A stretch of 64,000 bases of DNA. It comes from Terriglobales bacterium. GTDB taxonomy: Bacteria > Acidobacteriota > Terriglobia > Terriglobales > Acidobacteriaceae. Location: contig DASRER010000002.1 in NCBI GenBank assembly GCA_035651995.1, positions 248,001 through 312,000 on the forward strand, in the 5' to 3' direction. Numbering within the stretch: position 1 is the stretch's first letter; each line of letters opens with the position of its first letter. The notes beneath the pieces are model-generated. The model ran no database searches, was not told the origin of the DNA, and was given only the letters and a program-made list of their open reading frames with translations. This document shows, one piece after another, positions 8,352 to 17,389 of the stretch. The translations under genes and the position numbers were made by a program.

Positions 8352-9407
8352 ATGCCGACGGTCATCGCGCTCGATGCCATGGGATCGGACCGGGCCCCCC
8401 GGCCCGAGGTCGAAGGCGCCATCCTCGCCGCTCGACACCATGACGTCTCTGTCCTGCTGGTCGGACCCGAAGCGCAGCTTCGCTCCGAACTTCACGCGCA
8501 TCCGTCCGCCGCGGGACTGCCCATCAGCATCGTGAACGCCACCGAAGTCATCGGCATGCACGAGAAGGCCGCGCAGGCCGTCCGCTCCAAGCGCGACTCC
8601 AGCATGCGCGTGGGCGTGCGCCTGGTGCGCGAGCATCGCGCCGCCGGCTTCGTCACTGCCGGAAACACGGGCGCAGCGATGGCCACCGCCAAGCTGGTGC
8701 TCGGCGCCCTTCCCGGCGTGGACCGCCCGGCGCTGGCCGCCGTCTTTCCCACCGCCGCCGGCACTGCCGCCATCCTGGTGGACGTGGGCGCCAACGTCGA
8801 CACCAAGCCGCACAACCTGGAGCAGTTCGCCGTCATGGGTGAGATCTACTCGCGCAGCATCTTCGGCATCGCGCGTCCACGCGTTGGCCTGCTCTCCAAC
8901 GGCGAAGAAGAATCCAAGGGCAACGAACTCACGCGCGAGGCCTACAAGCTGCTCAAGCACCACAGCCTGAATTTTCTCGGCAACGTGGAAGGCCGCGACC
9001 TGTACAACGGCAAGCTCGACGTGATCGTGTGCGATGGCTTTGTCGGCAACGTAGCCCTGAAGATCAGCGAAGGCATGGTCGAAGCCGTCCGCCACCTGCT
9101 GAAGGAGTCGCTGAATTCCACGATCACCAGCCAGGTGGGCGCGCTGCTCTCGCGCCGCGCGTTTGCCGATTTCAAGAAGCGCCTTGACTACTCCGAATAC
9201 GGCGGCGCGCCGCTGCTGGGCATCAAGGGCGTGTGCATCGTGTGCCACGGCTCGTCGAACGCCAACGCCATCAAGAACGCGCTGCGCGTGGCCGCCGAGT
9301 TCGCCAACCGCGGGATCAACAGTAAAATCGAGCAGGAACTGGCCACCAACCACCGCCGCGAAGCGGCCGCGCCTGGCGCCGCCGGCGCCGGCGCAAGCAC
9401 TCAGTAA
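8352..9407 (+). CDS. plsX: Phosphate acyltransferase PlsX
   Basis: 351 aa. It makes acyl-phosphate from acyl-ACP, the first step of the PlsX/PlsY route to phosphatidic acid. Hallmarks are the N-terminal [15 protein letters not shown], the central [32 protein letters not shown] and the later [14 protein letters not shown]. The Ala/Gly-rich C-terminal tail is not conserved. Start is ATG 8352. The stop is 2 nt before the fabD ATG, so the two are translationally close. Confidence 0.96.
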   Translation: MPTVIALDAMGSDRAPRPEVEGAILAARHHDVSVLLVGPEAQLRSELHAHPSAAGLPISIVNATEVIGMHEKAAQAVRSKRDSSMRVGVRLVREHRAAGFVTAGNTGAAMATAKLVLGALPGVDRPALAAVFPTAAGTAAILVDVGANVDTKPHNLEQFAVMGEIYSRSIFGIARPRVGLLSNGEEESKGNELTREAYKLLKHHSLNFLGNVEGRDLYNGKLDVIVCDGFVGNVALKISEGMVEAVRHLLKESLNSTITSQVGALLSRRAFADFKKRLDYSEYGGAPLLGIKGVCIVCHGSSNANAIKNALRVAAEFANRGINSKIEQELATNHRREAAAPGAAGAGASTQ

Positions 9408-9409
9408 AC

Positions 9410-10381
9410 ATGTCGCACTCGCGCACACATCCGCCGCTCGCCTTTTTGTTTCCGGGACAGGGCTCGCAGTACGTGGGCATGGGCAAGGAACTTGCCATCA
9501 TGTACCCGGCGGCCCAGCAGGTGTTCGACGAAGCCGATGCTGCCCTGGGCACTCCGCTCAGCGGCGTCATCTTCAACGGTCCCGAGGATGCGCTCAAGCT
9601 CACCGAAAAAACGCAGCCTGCCATCCTCGCCGTCTCCATCGCGATCTTTCGCGTGCTGCGCGAAAAAGGATTCAGTCCCAGCTACGTCGCCGGACACAGC
9701 CTGGGCGAATACTCTGCCCACGTCGCCGCGGGCACCATGGACTTCGCCGACGCCGTGCGCACCGTGCGCCAGCGCGGGCGCTACATGCAGGACGCGGTGC
9801 CGGTCGGCGTGGGCGCGATGGCCGCCGTCGTCGGCCTGCCGCTCGACAAGCTGCGCGAGGTGTGCAAGCAGGCGGCACAAGGCGAAGTCGTTTCGCCGGC
9901 CAACATCAACTCGCCCGACCAGATCGTGATCTCCGGCAACACCGGCGCAGTAACACGCGCGGCTGAACTCGCCAAAGAGGCGGGCGCCAAGCGCGCCATC
10001 ATGCTGCCGGTGTCCGCCCCGTTCCACTGCCCGCTCATGGCGCCGGCGCAAAAGCGCCTCGCCGCCGACCTGCAGCACGTCCGTTTCCGCGAACCGGAGA
10101 TTCCCGTCATCAGCAACATCGACGCCGAACCCACCAGCACCGCTTCCTACTCGCGCGATGCGCTTGTCCGCCAGGTCACCGGCGCCGTTCGCTGGGAGCA
10201 GTCCATGCGCAAGCTGATGGCCTTGGGAGTTGAAAATTTCGTGGAAGTCGGCCCGGGACGCGTGCTCACCGGCCTGATGCGGCAGATTGACAAAGAGAAA
10301 ACCTGCCTCAATATCGAAGACGAAGCATCACTGCAGAAATTCCTGAACCACTTTGAACCCGCCCGCGCCGAAGCGGAGTAG
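9410..10381 (+). CDS. fabD: Malonyl-CoA:ACP transacylase
   Basis: 323 aa. Transfers malonyl from CoA to acyl carrier protein in fatty-acid synthesis. Visible motifs are FLFPGQGSQYVGMG at the N-terminus, the nucleophile Ser in GHSLGEYSAH, the catalytic His in PVSAPFHCPLM, and the C-terminal EVGPGRVLTGLM. Last gene of the DUF177-rpmF-plsX-fabD run. The convergent minus-strand gene ends 6 nt further on. Confidence 0.96.
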   Translation: MSHSRTHPPLAFLFPGQGSQYVGMGKELAIMYPAAQQVFDEADAALGTPLSGVIFNGPEDALKLTEKTQPAILAVSIAIFRVLREKGFSPSYVAGHSLGEYSAHVAAGTMDFADAVRTVRQRGRYMQDAVPVGVGAMAAVVGLPLDKLREVCKQAAQGEVVSPANINSPDQIVISGNTGAVTRAAELAKEAGAKRAIMLPVSAPFHCPLMAPAQKRLAADLQHVRFREPEIPVISNIDAEPTSTASYSRDALVRQVTGAVRWEQSMRKLMALGVENFVEVGPGRVLTGLMRQIDKEKTCLNIEDEASLQKFLNHFEPARAEAE

Positions 10382-10387
10382 CCGCTG

Positions 10388-10815
10388 CTAGCGAATCAGG
10401 TACTTTGAGAGCCGCGTAGAGGTCAGCAACATGGTGACGACACCGGCGCGGCTCACCTTGGCAATGAATGGACCGCTATTGCCAATCGAAAAGCGAATGA
10501 TCCTGTCAGCTGCTCGGACGAACACATCGGCCATTTCAACGCCCGACAGATTACCGGAAGAGAGGTTGAAAACCTTGACCCCCGAGTTTGCAACGGCAGT
10601 TGTTCGACGGTTCGATTCTGAATATGTCGGTCCTTGGTAAGGACCAACCAATTGCGTTTCCCCACTTCGGCCAGCCAGAACGCGTCAGGACAGTCGGCAG
10701 GAAAAACGTCGTCGTGCACTTGAACAGCATGCCCGGCCTTCCGCAGCGCAGACGCGACAGTTTGCCTGCCCAGACAACGGTCTACGAAGAACGTTGTCGG
10801 GCTATGCGGCTTCAA
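10388..10815 (-). pseudogene. Frameshifted DUF5615 (PIN-like) toxin gene
   Basis: Two minus-strand frames together spell one DUF5615 protein. The first, from ATG 10815, gives FFVDRCLGRQTVASALRKAGH, then NWLVLTKDRHIQNR. The second, read from about 10600 to 10388, gives GVKVFNLSSGNLSGVEMADVFVRA and GPFIAKVSRAGVVTML. The reading shifts by -1 near 10595-10600 (around GAACAACTG), as expected if one base were missing. The intact product would be about 141 aa, usual for this PIN-like RNase toxin. Its start overlaps the end of the DUF433 antitoxin gene by 14 nt. It could be inactivated, a sequencing error or, less likely, a programmed frameshift. Confidence 0.75.
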
Positions 10816-11536
10816 GCTGCAACTCGCAGCGGATTGCCTCTTCTATCTCCAGACGCTGACGTCCGTAGTCTGCTGCGAGCTCTTCGACGGAGTCGCCACC
10901 CTTGTAGCGCTCAGCAACGAGAGCTGTGGGGATCCCCGTGCCCGCCAGGACAGGCCGCCCGAACGAGAGGCTGGGATCTATCACCACAGCTTTTGGTTCT
11001 TCGGCGGCGCGTTTTCTGGTGAATGGATAAAGGCGAACGGCCCTGCCGGACGCATCCCACTCAACACGTCGCAGGTGGGAGACGATGAGTTCTCGCATCG
11101 CGATCTGTCCAGCCCGACTGATATTGATGAGCTGCCCGTACTTTGTAACGAACAAGTCTAGGCCATCGGTCTCGAGGCGGTAGTCCGCCAATGGATGTTC
11201 GGAACCAAACTGCTTGCGGAGATAGTCGAGTGCAATGCGGATTCTGTCCAACGCAATGTGGTGCTCCCGACGAATCGCATCTAAGACGTGAGTCTCTACT
11301 AAATTCGTGAAGGAGAGCGACAAACTTGATGCGTTCGGTAACCGAACCACCGGTTTAAAAAAACGTGTTCCGTCCAGAGCTGGGTAGTGCCGGCCTGCCA
11401 CCCAAGACCTTACTGTGGCCCGCGGCACCAGAAGATAGTGCGACGCCTCCGAGATACTGTAGCTCGGAAGATCTCTTACATCGGTGAATTTGCGCCTCGG
11501 ATTGAAGTCTGGTAACCGGTTTTCAGCTCTGTGCAC
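10802..11536 (-). CDS. DUF433-domain antitoxin with N-terminal HTH
   Basis: 244 aa from GTG 11536. The N-terminal part (SYSISEASHYLLVPRATVRSWV) looks like a MerR-type winged helix. The C-terminus has the DUF433 signature (DPSLSFGRPVLAGTGIPTALVAERYKGGDSVEELAADYG). DUF433 proteins are usually encoded just before DUF5615 toxins and serve as antitoxin and autorepressor. Here the toxin gene overlaps the 3' end. The GTG is 7 nt after an extended -10, which supports this start and suggests a leaderless transcript. Confidence 0.82.
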   Translation of the reverse strand: MHRAENRLPDFNPRRKFTDVRDLPSYSISEASHYLLVPRATVRSWVAGRHYPALDGTRFFKPVVRLPNASSLSLSFTNLVETHVLDAIRREHHIALDRIRIALDYLRKQFGSEHPLADYRLETDGLDLFVTKYGQLINISRAGQIAMRELIVSHLRRVEWDASGRAVRLYPFTRKRAAEEPKAVVIDPSLSFGRPVLAGTGIPTALVAERYKGGDSVEELAADYGRQRLEIEEAIRCELQLEAA

Positions 11537-11543
11537 GCAGCGG

Positions 11544-11552
11544 AGTATAGCA
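11544..11552 (-). promoter_or_regulatory. Extended -10 of the antitoxin-toxin operon
   Basis: On the minus strand TGCTATACT is an extended -10 element, ending 7 nt before the GTG start of the DUF433 gene. The expected transcript start coincides with the start codon. Confidence 0.55.
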
Positions 11553-11631
11553 CTGCCATCGGGAAAACCGGGTTAGCGGACCTGAGGCGTAGACCGTTAG
11601 CTGCCGGCGACGATCAAATCTCCAGCGGGTC

Positions 11632-12093
11632 TTAGTGCGTCACCGGATACGGTGAAAACGTGAGCGTGTTGTTGGCTTTTTCCACCCAGAGCGCGGCCGG
11701 CTCGGCGCGATTGTTGACCGTCACCACGACCACAACGCCGCTGCCGCCGCCCCTCGGAACTTCGGACCCGTCCACGTGGTAGCTGTTGATGAGGCCCCAC
11801 TCTCCGCCCGGGCCCCAATCCTGGTAGAACTCGTTGTAGGAGTACTTCGGATACCGCTCGGGATGCTGCTTCCATTCCGGATCGGCCATCCAGATTCCGT
11901 ACGCGCGCTCCCAGTCATGCTGCTGCAGCGCGTGGAAGAAATTCCCCACGATGCGCTCCTGCTGCCAGTGCCGGTAGCGCCATGCCAGCGCCCCCAGGAT
12001 GGCGACTGCCAGCGCGATCGTGATCAGCAGTCGCTGCCGCCGGCGCGCGCGGGCTGGATCGTACTGCGGCGCTTCGAAGAGCGTGGTGGACAT
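11632..12093 (-). CDS. Membrane-anchored protein of unknown function
   Basis: 153 aa. A basic N-terminus (RARRRQRLL) leads into one membrane segment (LLITIALAVAILGALAW). Outside it is a compact domain rich in Trp and Tyr (WERAYGIWMADPEWKQHPERYPKYSYNEFYQDWG, seen in parts), then a beta-rich Val stretch. I do not recognise the family. The fold is reminiscent of small DUF4864/NTF2-like stress proteins, but this is a guess. Monocistronic by position. Confidence 0.65.
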   Translation of the reverse strand: MSTTLFEAPQYDPARARRRQRLLITIALAVAILGALAWRYRHWQQERIVGNFFHALQQHDWERAYGIWMADPEWKQHPERYPKYSYNEFYQDWGPGGEWGLINSYHVDGSEVPRGGGSGVVVVVTVNNRAEPAALWVEKANNTLTFSPYPVTH

Positions 12094-12232
12094 TTTGCTT
12101 ACATCATACCGAAGCCAACTGCTCAGCGTTCAGCGGCAACAAAGCTCACCGCGGATTTGCAGCTGAAAACGGATTCCTGTTCTCGTTGATCCGTGCCGTC
12201 CGTGTTCATCCGCGGTAACCGTGGTTTTGCAG
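12094..12232. repeat. Word-like intergenic repeat between two minus-strand genes
   Basis: The gap contains GATCCGTGCCGTCCGTG and TTCATCCGCGGTAACCGTGG, strings of the kind recurring between genes in acidobacterial genomes, plus two copies of a TTTGCAG-type word. No gene seen. Confidence 0.4.
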
Positions 12233-13417
12233 TTACCGTGCGTACCGGTTCTTCTTTTTTTCGGCGTGCCGCTCCAGGCCAAGCTGAATCAGCCGGTCAA
12301 TCAGCTTCGGATACGCCAGGCCTGACGCCTCCCACAGCTTGGGATACATGCTGATCGCCGTAAAACCCGGCATGGTGTTGATCTCGTTCACGTAGATCTT
12401 CCCCGACCTCGGCTCCATCAGAAAATCCACGCGTCCCAGTCCCGAGCCATCCACCGCCTGGAAGGCGCGCACCGCCATTTCGCGCACCTGCTTGCCCTGC
12501 GCCCGCGAGAGCCTGGCCGGAATCACCAGCCTCGATCCCTCGTCAATGTACTTGGCGTCGTAACTGTAGAAGTCGGCCGCGGGCACGATCTCGCCGGGCA
12601 CCGAGGCCTCGGGCGCATCATTGCCCAGCACCGAGCACTCGATTTCGCGGGCCTTGCCTTTCGTGCCTCCAACACCCTCTTCGATGATCAGCTTACGATC
12701 GAACTTCGCGGCTTCGTCCATCGCGGCAGCCAGCTGTTTGCGCTCGCTGACCTTGGAAATTCCCACCGACGATCCCAAATTGGCCGGCTTCACGAAAACG
12801 GGATAGCGCAGCGCTTTTTCGATCTTCTTGCGGACGACATTCGGTTCCCGCTCCCACTCGCTGCGCAGGATGGTGAGGTGCTTCACGATCGGCAGCCCCG
12901 CCTCGCGGAAGAGGCGCTTCATCACGTCCTTGTCCATGCCGGCCGCCGAACCCAGCACGCCCGCGCCGACGTAGGCAATGTCGGCCAGCTCGAGCAGACC
13001 CTGGATCGTGCCGTCTTCACCGAAGGTGCCGTGCAGCACGGGGAACACCACGTCCACGTCAATGGCCCGGTCTTCGGCCCGGCGCCGCGGTGTCTCGAAT
13101 GCCTCCAGCGCCTGCCCGCCATCGCCCACCGGCACCGGCGGGACCACCACCGCATCGCCGCGCGCCAGCACCGCCGCGCCGGCGGTCGCCTCCGGATCGC
13201 CTGCGCGCAGCGCGCGCGGCTCAACGGGCGGCTTGCCGTCGAGCAGGCGCTCGGCGTTGGCCGCCGTCAGCCACTTGCCTTCTTTGGTGATACCGATGGG
13301 AACAACGTCGTACTTCGACTTGTCGATTGCCTTCAGAATGGACGCGGCCGAGAGCAGCGACACCTCATGCTCCCCACTGCGCCCCCCGAACAGGACACCA
13401 ACCCGGAGTTTCTTCAC
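12233..13417 (-). CDS. ddl: D-alanine--D-alanine ligase
   Basis: 394 aa from GTG 13417. Joins two D-Ala residues for peptidoglycan, ATP-dependent, cytoplasmic. Visible are [18 protein letters not shown] at the N-terminus, [38 protein letters not shown] in the ATP-grasp fold, and the metal-binding end [11 protein letters not shown]...[11 protein letters not shown]. An insertion relative to E. coli Ddl lies around residues 75-110 (Ala/Val/Pro-rich). A longer frame reaches upstream but has no family sequence. The upstream edge holds a small direct repeat. Confidence 0.95.
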   Translation of the reverse strand: MKKLRVGVLFGGRSGEHEVSLLSAASILKAIDKSKYDVVPIGITKEGKWLTAANAERLLDGKPPVEPRALRAGDPEATAGAAVLARGDAVVVPPVPVGDGGQALEAFETPRRRAEDRAIDVDVVFPVLHGTFGEDGTIQGLLELADIAYVGAGVLGSAAGMDKDVMKRLFREAGLPIVKHLTILRSEWEREPNVVRKKIEKALRYPVFVKPANLGSSVGISKVSERKQLAAAMDEAAKFDRKLIIEEGVGGTKGKAREIECSVLGNDAPEASVPGEIVPAADFYSYDAKYIDEGSRLVIPARLSRAQGKQVREMAVRAFQAVDGSGLGRVDFLMEPRSGKIYVNEINTMPGFTAISMYPKLWEASGLAYPKLIDRLIQLGLERHAEKKKNRYAR

Positions 13418-13423
13418 GAAAGC

Positions 13424-13455
13424 CAGTTTCAAGTTTCCAGTTTCAAGTTTCAAGT
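13424..13455. repeat. Short tandem repeat upstream of ddl
   Basis: Three imperfect copies of a TTTCAAGTTTCCAG-like word. A related word (CTCGAAAC/GTGAAACTCGAAACC) occurs at about 25758-25785. Low-complexity intergenic sequence of unknown role. Confidence 0.45.
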
Positions 13456-13545
13456 AGCCGGGCGGACACGCCCTTCCGGCCCGCCAAATACAAGGTGTTT
13501 CGTCAATTGACACCGAAGCTGGCCTCGAAGTATCAATTTCAAACA

Positions 13546-14193
13546 ATGTCAACTCCCACTCCTGCCGTCGTGGCGCCCGAGCTTTCGCTGGGCGGCTATC
13601 TCTCTCAACCGGGCGACCTCGAAGGCGTAGGGTTCTGGCCGCGCGTCGGGGCACGTCTGATCGATACCTTCGTGCTCGCCTGTGTCAGCTCTATGACCGC
13701 ATTCGTGTTCACGGTTGTCGCGGTGGCCGCCGCCGCTGCCAATCACCAATCCGCCACGGCTGTCGGGCAGAAGCTGGGCACGGTCTCATTTACGGGGCTC
13801 GGGTTTGGGCTACTTGGTGATATTGCCTACCACACTATTTGCGAAGGCCTGCACGGCAGCACGGTTGGCAAGCGCCTGCTGGGAATGGTTGTCGTGCAGG
13901 AAGACGCTTCGCCCTGCCGCGTGTGGCCGGCGGCTCTCCGATCGCTTGCCTACTACATCGACTCACTCTTTTTCGGTGTAGTCGGCTACTTCGCGATGCA
14001 AAAGACGCTCAAGCAACAACGCCATGGCGACGCGTGGGCCCATACCGTCGTATGCAAGCGGACCGCCTTGCCGGCGGAGACGTTGAGGAGTGGCGGCAGG
14101 TTTTTTGGCGCGATCCTGCTGGCTTTCGCGGCTGAGGCGCTGGTAATTCTTGCGTCGCTGCTGATCAAGCTCGCCAGCCAGCCGCGCCCTTAG
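13546..14193 (+). CDS. RDD-family membrane protein
   Basis: 215 aa from ATG 13546. The RDD signature is seen as [16 protein letters not shown] in the first membrane helix. TM segments follow ([21 protein letters not shown], then [14 protein letters not shown] and [17 protein letters not shown]), with [13 protein letters not shown] as the second conserved block. RDD proteins often sit with transporters but their function is mostly unknown. It starts just beyond the divergent ddl and overlaps the 3' end of the convergent arginase gene by 4 nt. Confidence 0.83.
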   Translation: MSTPTPAVVAPELSLGGYLSQPGDLEGVGFWPRVGARLIDTFVLACVSSMTAFVFTVVAVAAAAANHQSATAVGQKLGTVSFTGLGFGLLGDIAYHTICEGLHGSTVGKRLLGMVVVQEDASPCRVWPAALRSLAYYIDSLFFGVVGYFAMQKTLKQQRHGDAWAHTVVCKRTALPAETLRSGGRFFGAILLAFAAEALVILASLLIKLASQPRP

Positions 14194-15146
14194 AGGATCT
14201 TCTTGCCGAACGCGCTCAGCGTCAGCTCCACTGCCAGGCTGGCGGTGCGGTTGTGTTCGTCGATCACCGGGTTGACCTCGACCACCTCGAAGCTGGTCAT
14301 GCGGCCGTGGTCGGCGATGATCTCCATCGCCAGGTGCGCCTCGCGGTAGGTGACGCCGCCGCGCACCGGCGTGCCCACACCCGGCGCGTCCTCGGGGTCG
14401 ACCCAGTCCATGTCGAGCGAGATGTGGTAGCCCGCGGTCTCGCGCCCGGCGATGCGCAGCGCCTCTTCGATCACCGTGCGCATGCCGCGCTCGTCGATGT
14501 CGCGCATGGTGAAGTACTCCACTCCGGCGCGGCGGATGTTTTCGCGCTCGGTCTGGTCAATATCGCGGATGCCGACGAGCACGCAATTCTCCGGCGCGAT
14601 CTTGGGCGAGAAATTGAAGATGTTGGCCAGCTCCGGCGGGCCCAGCCCCATGATGGCCGCCAGCGGCATGCCGTGCACGTTGCCGCTGGGCGACGTCTCC
14701 GGCGTGTTGATGTCGCCGTGCGCGTCAATCCAGATGAGCCCGATCTTTTCGTTCTTTCGCCGGTGGAACTCGGCCACGCCCGCCACCGTTCCGGCCGCAA
14801 CCGAGTGGTCGCCGCCGAGCACGATCGGCGTCTTGCCTGCCTCGAGCGTCTTCAGCACCAGTTCGGCGTGCTTGGTGCACGTGGCGGTGATTTCCTTCAG
14901 GTACTTCGCGTTGGGCGCGCCCTCTTTCTTCTGCTCGGCGATGGCGACGTTCACGTTGCCCGCGTCTTCCACGATGTGACCGAGCGACTCCAGCCGCGCC
15001 TCCAGCCCCGCCACCCGCACCGCCGACGGCCCCATGTCCACGCCACGCCGTGACGCGCCCAGATCCAGGGGCACGCCGATCACGCGGATCTTCTTGTGAT
15101 GCGTCGGCGGAAGGGCGATGCTCGCGGACTGCTGAATAGCTGACAT
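14190..15146 (-). CDS. rocF: Arginase
   Basis: 318 aa from ATG 15146. Hydrolyses L-arginine to ornithine and urea with a Mn pair. Motifs in order: PLDLGASRRGVDMGPSAVR, GGDHSVAAG, WIDAHGDINTPETSPSGNVHGMP and SLDMDWVDPEDAPGVGTPVRGG, so all metal-binding Asp/His residues are present. The third motif reads SLDMDWVDP in place of the usual SFDVDALDP. The frame extends upstream to 15452, but that overlaps asnS. The asnS gene precedes it on the same strand with a short gap. Confidence 0.92.
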   Translation of the reverse strand: MSAIQQSASIALPPTHHKKIRVIGVPLDLGASRRGVDMGPSAVRVAGLEARLESLGHIVEDAGNVNVAIAEQKKEGAPNAKYLKEITATCTKHAELVLKTLEAGKTPIVLGGDHSVAAGTVAGVAEFHRRKNEKIGLIWIDAHGDINTPETSPSGNVHGMPLAAIMGLGPPELANIFNFSPKIAPENCVLVGIRDIDQTERENIRRAGVEYFTMRDIDERGMRTVIEEALRIAGRETAGYHISLDMDWVDPEDAPGVGTPVRGGVTYREAHLAMEIIADHGRMTSFEVVEVNPVIDEHNRTASLAVELTLSAFGKKIL

Positions 15147-15181
15147 CTCTGTGTTCTCTGCGCCTCTGCGACGGACTGAAC

Positions 15182-16528
15182 CTACGGATAAATTTTGTGC
15201 AGCATCCTGGGAAACGGAATCGTCTCCCGCACGTGCTCCAGGCCGCAAATCCACGCCACGGCGCGTTCGATGCCCATGCCGAAGCCGGCGTGCGGCACGC
15301 CGCCGTACTTGCGCAGGTCCAGATACCACTTGAACGCCGACTCCGGCAGGTTGTGCTCGTGGATGCGCTTCAGCAGCAGCTCGTGCGACGCCATGCGCTG
15401 CGATCCGCCGATGATCTCGCCGTATCCCTCCGGGGCCAGCACGTCCACGCACAGCGCCAGCTCCGGACGCTGCGGGTCAGGCTCCATGTAAAACGCCTTC
15501 ACCTGCGCCGGATAACGATGAATCATGACGGGGCGATCGAACTGGCCTGAGATGTAGGTTTCGTCGGGCGAGCCGAAGTCGCCGCCCCACTCGAACTTGG
15601 TTTCCAGGGCGCCCTTGGCGAAGCCTTCCTGCAGGAGTTTTACCGCCTCGTCGTAGGTGATGCGCGGGAACGGCGCCTTTACCGTCTCCAGCTTCGCGAT
15701 GTCGCGCCCGGTCAGCGCCAGGTCCGGCCTCCGGCGCTCCAGCACGCGGGCGACGATGAAGCTGATGAACTGCTCGGCCAGGTCCATGAGGCCGTCGAGC
15801 TCGAGATACGCGACTTCCGGCTCGACCATCCAGAACTCGGTGAGGTGGCGGCGCGTCTTCGATTTTTCCGCGCGGAACGTGGGCCCGAACGAGTACACCT
15901 TGCCGAGCGCCATCGCCGTGGCCTCGATGTAGAGCTGGCCCGACTGGGTCAGGTAGGCCTGCTCGTCGAAGTAGTCCACCGGGAACAGCGTGGTCGTGCC
16001 CTCGCACGCCGCCGGTGTGAGGATGGGCGGATCGGTGAGCGTGAAACCGCGCTCGTCGAAAAAGTCGCGCGCCGCCTTGATGATCTCGGCGCGAATCCGC
16101 AGGATGGCCGCCTGCCGCGGCGTGCGCACCCACAGGTGGCGGTGCTCCATGAGGAAGTCGACGCCGTGCTCTTTGAGCGAAATCGGATACGGATCGTCAT
16201 CGGGCACGCGCTGAATGACGCGCACATCGGTCACGTCGAGCTCGTAGCCGCCGGGCGCGCGCTTGTCGGCGCGAACTTTACCGGTCACCACCACGCTCGA
16301 CTCCTGCGTGAGCCCCTTCAGCCGCTCAAAGGCTTCCGGCGCGGCGTTCTTCGCTACCACGCCCTGGATCACGCCCGAGCCGTCGCGAAACTGCGGAAAA
16401 AGCAGCTTCCCGCTTTCGCGCAGGTTGTACAGCCAGCCCTGAATGGTGACGGACTCGCCCTCGTGCTTTCCGATCTGGCTGATGCTGGTGACCGGCGCTT
16501 CAGTTTGCGTTTGCATCGTTGTGTTCAC
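15182..16528 (-). CDS. asnS: Asparaginyl-tRNA synthetase
   Basis: 448 aa class II synthetase. N-terminal OB-fold anticodon-binding domain ([24 protein letters not shown]), motif 2 [21 protein letters not shown], and motif 3 [15 protein letters not shown]. The length and the GGVPHAGFG context fit AsnRS rather than AspRS. It lies 12 nt after the sugar-isomerase-like gene and directly ahead of rocF. Confidence 0.95.
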   Translation of the reverse strand: MNTTMQTQTEAPVTSISQIGKHEGESVTIQGWLYNLRESGKLLFPQFRDGSGVIQGVVAKNAAPEAFERLKGLTQESSVVVTGKVRADKRAPGGYELDVTDVRVIQRVPDDDPYPISLKEHGVDFLMEHRHLWVRTPRQAAILRIRAEIIKAARDFFDERGFTLTDPPILTPAACEGTTTLFPVDYFDEQAYLTQSGQLYIEATAMALGKVYSFGPTFRAEKSKTRRHLTEFWMVEPEVAYLELDGLMDLAEQFISFIVARVLERRRPDLALTGRDIAKLETVKAPFPRITYDEAVKLLQEGFAKGALETKFEWGGDFGSPDETYISGQFDRPVMIHRYPAQVKAFYMEPDPQRPELALCVDVLAPEGYGEIIGGSQRMASHELLLKRIHEHNLPESAFKWYLDLRKYGGVPHAGFGMGIERAVAWICGLEHVRETIPFPRMLHKIYP

Positions 16529-16540
16529 AAATCCTCGGTT

Positions 16541-17389
16541 CTAGCGCTTCGCCGCGCTGGATCCGGCGCTGGCCGCATGTTCCAGCCGGCTGAATGCTTC
16601 GGCGGACTTGTTCGCGACGTCCTGCTTTTCGCCGCCTTCGATTTCGAACAGCAGCGGCGGCACGTGCGGCGCCGAGCGCAGCAGCGACATCGCTTCGGTC
16701 CAGTCGATCGAGCCCTCGCCCGGCCACAGGTGCGCGTCGCGATCGCGCGCGTTGTCGTGAACGTGGGTGGAGCGGATGCGCGGCTTCAGAATGCCGAACG
16801 CCTCCGCCACGCTGCTCATGATGTGCGCATGCCCGACGTCGAAACACACGCCCACATCGGCAAAGTGCGCCGTATCGAGCAGCTCAACGAGTTTGTCGGG
16901 CGCCGACAGTTCGTTCGGGATGTTCTCCACCAGCAGCGTCACCCCCAGGGGGCGCGCGAACGCACGCAGGTGCTCGATCGCCGTGATCGCCGCTTCAAAC
17001 TTCCGCGGATCGAAGCGTTCGCCGCCCGTGCCCACGTGCTGCACCAGGAAGCGGAACGGCGCGACCTCGGCCACCTCGATGGCGCGCTTGATTTCGTCCA
17101 TGCTCTCGATCCGCCGCCGCTTCTCCCGATCGACAATGTTCACCGGCTCCGACCCGTCGCGTCCCCAGTCGTAATCGCCGTGCATGGGCGAGTGCATGGA
17201 GTTGAATGTCACTCCGGTGGACTGGAACCAGGCGGCAATTTCACGGACGTGCCCGCGGTCGGTGTAGTCGAAGTGCCCGCGCGCCCCGAATATTTCGACC
17301 GCCTCGGCCCCGCCGCGCGCCAATTGATCGAGCAGCCCGGGATGCAGCCGCTGCTTCACGAACACGTAAGTGGACGCGGCCCGAATCAT
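16541..17389 (-). CDS. Sugar phosphate isomerase/epimerase-like TIM-barrel protein
   Basis: 282 aa of the AP-endonuclease-2/xylose-isomerase-like fold. Seen are HFDYTDRGHVREIAAWF, NSMHSPMHGDYDW, LLVENIPNELSAPDK, GVCFDVGHAHIM and STHVHDNARDRDAHLWPGEGSIDW. These give the Glu/Asp/His metal ligands. Substrate unknown. The ATG overlaps the stop of ggt by 1 nt, so the two are probably cotranscribed. Confidence 0.87.
   Translation of the reverse strand: MIRAASTYVFVKQRLHPGLLDQLARGGAEAVEIFGARGHFDYTDRGHVREIAAWFQSTGVTFNSMHSPMHGDYDWGRDGSEPVNIVDREKRRRIESMDEIKRAIEVAEVAPFRFLVQHVGTGGERFDPRKFEAAITAIEHLRAFARPLGVTLLVENIPNELSAPDKLVELLDTAHFADVGVCFDVGHAHIMSSVAEAFGILKPRIRSTHVHDNARDRDAHLWPGEGSIDWTEAMSLLRSAPHVPPLLFEIEGGEKQDVANKSAEAFSRLEHAASAGSSAAKR

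Noticed and set aside
7458-9428. Long minus-strand ORF (656 aa) opposite DUF177, rpmF and plsX
   Set aside because: It is antisense to clearly conserved genes and its composition (Arg/His/Gly/Val-rich) is typical of a shadow frame in GC-rich DNA.
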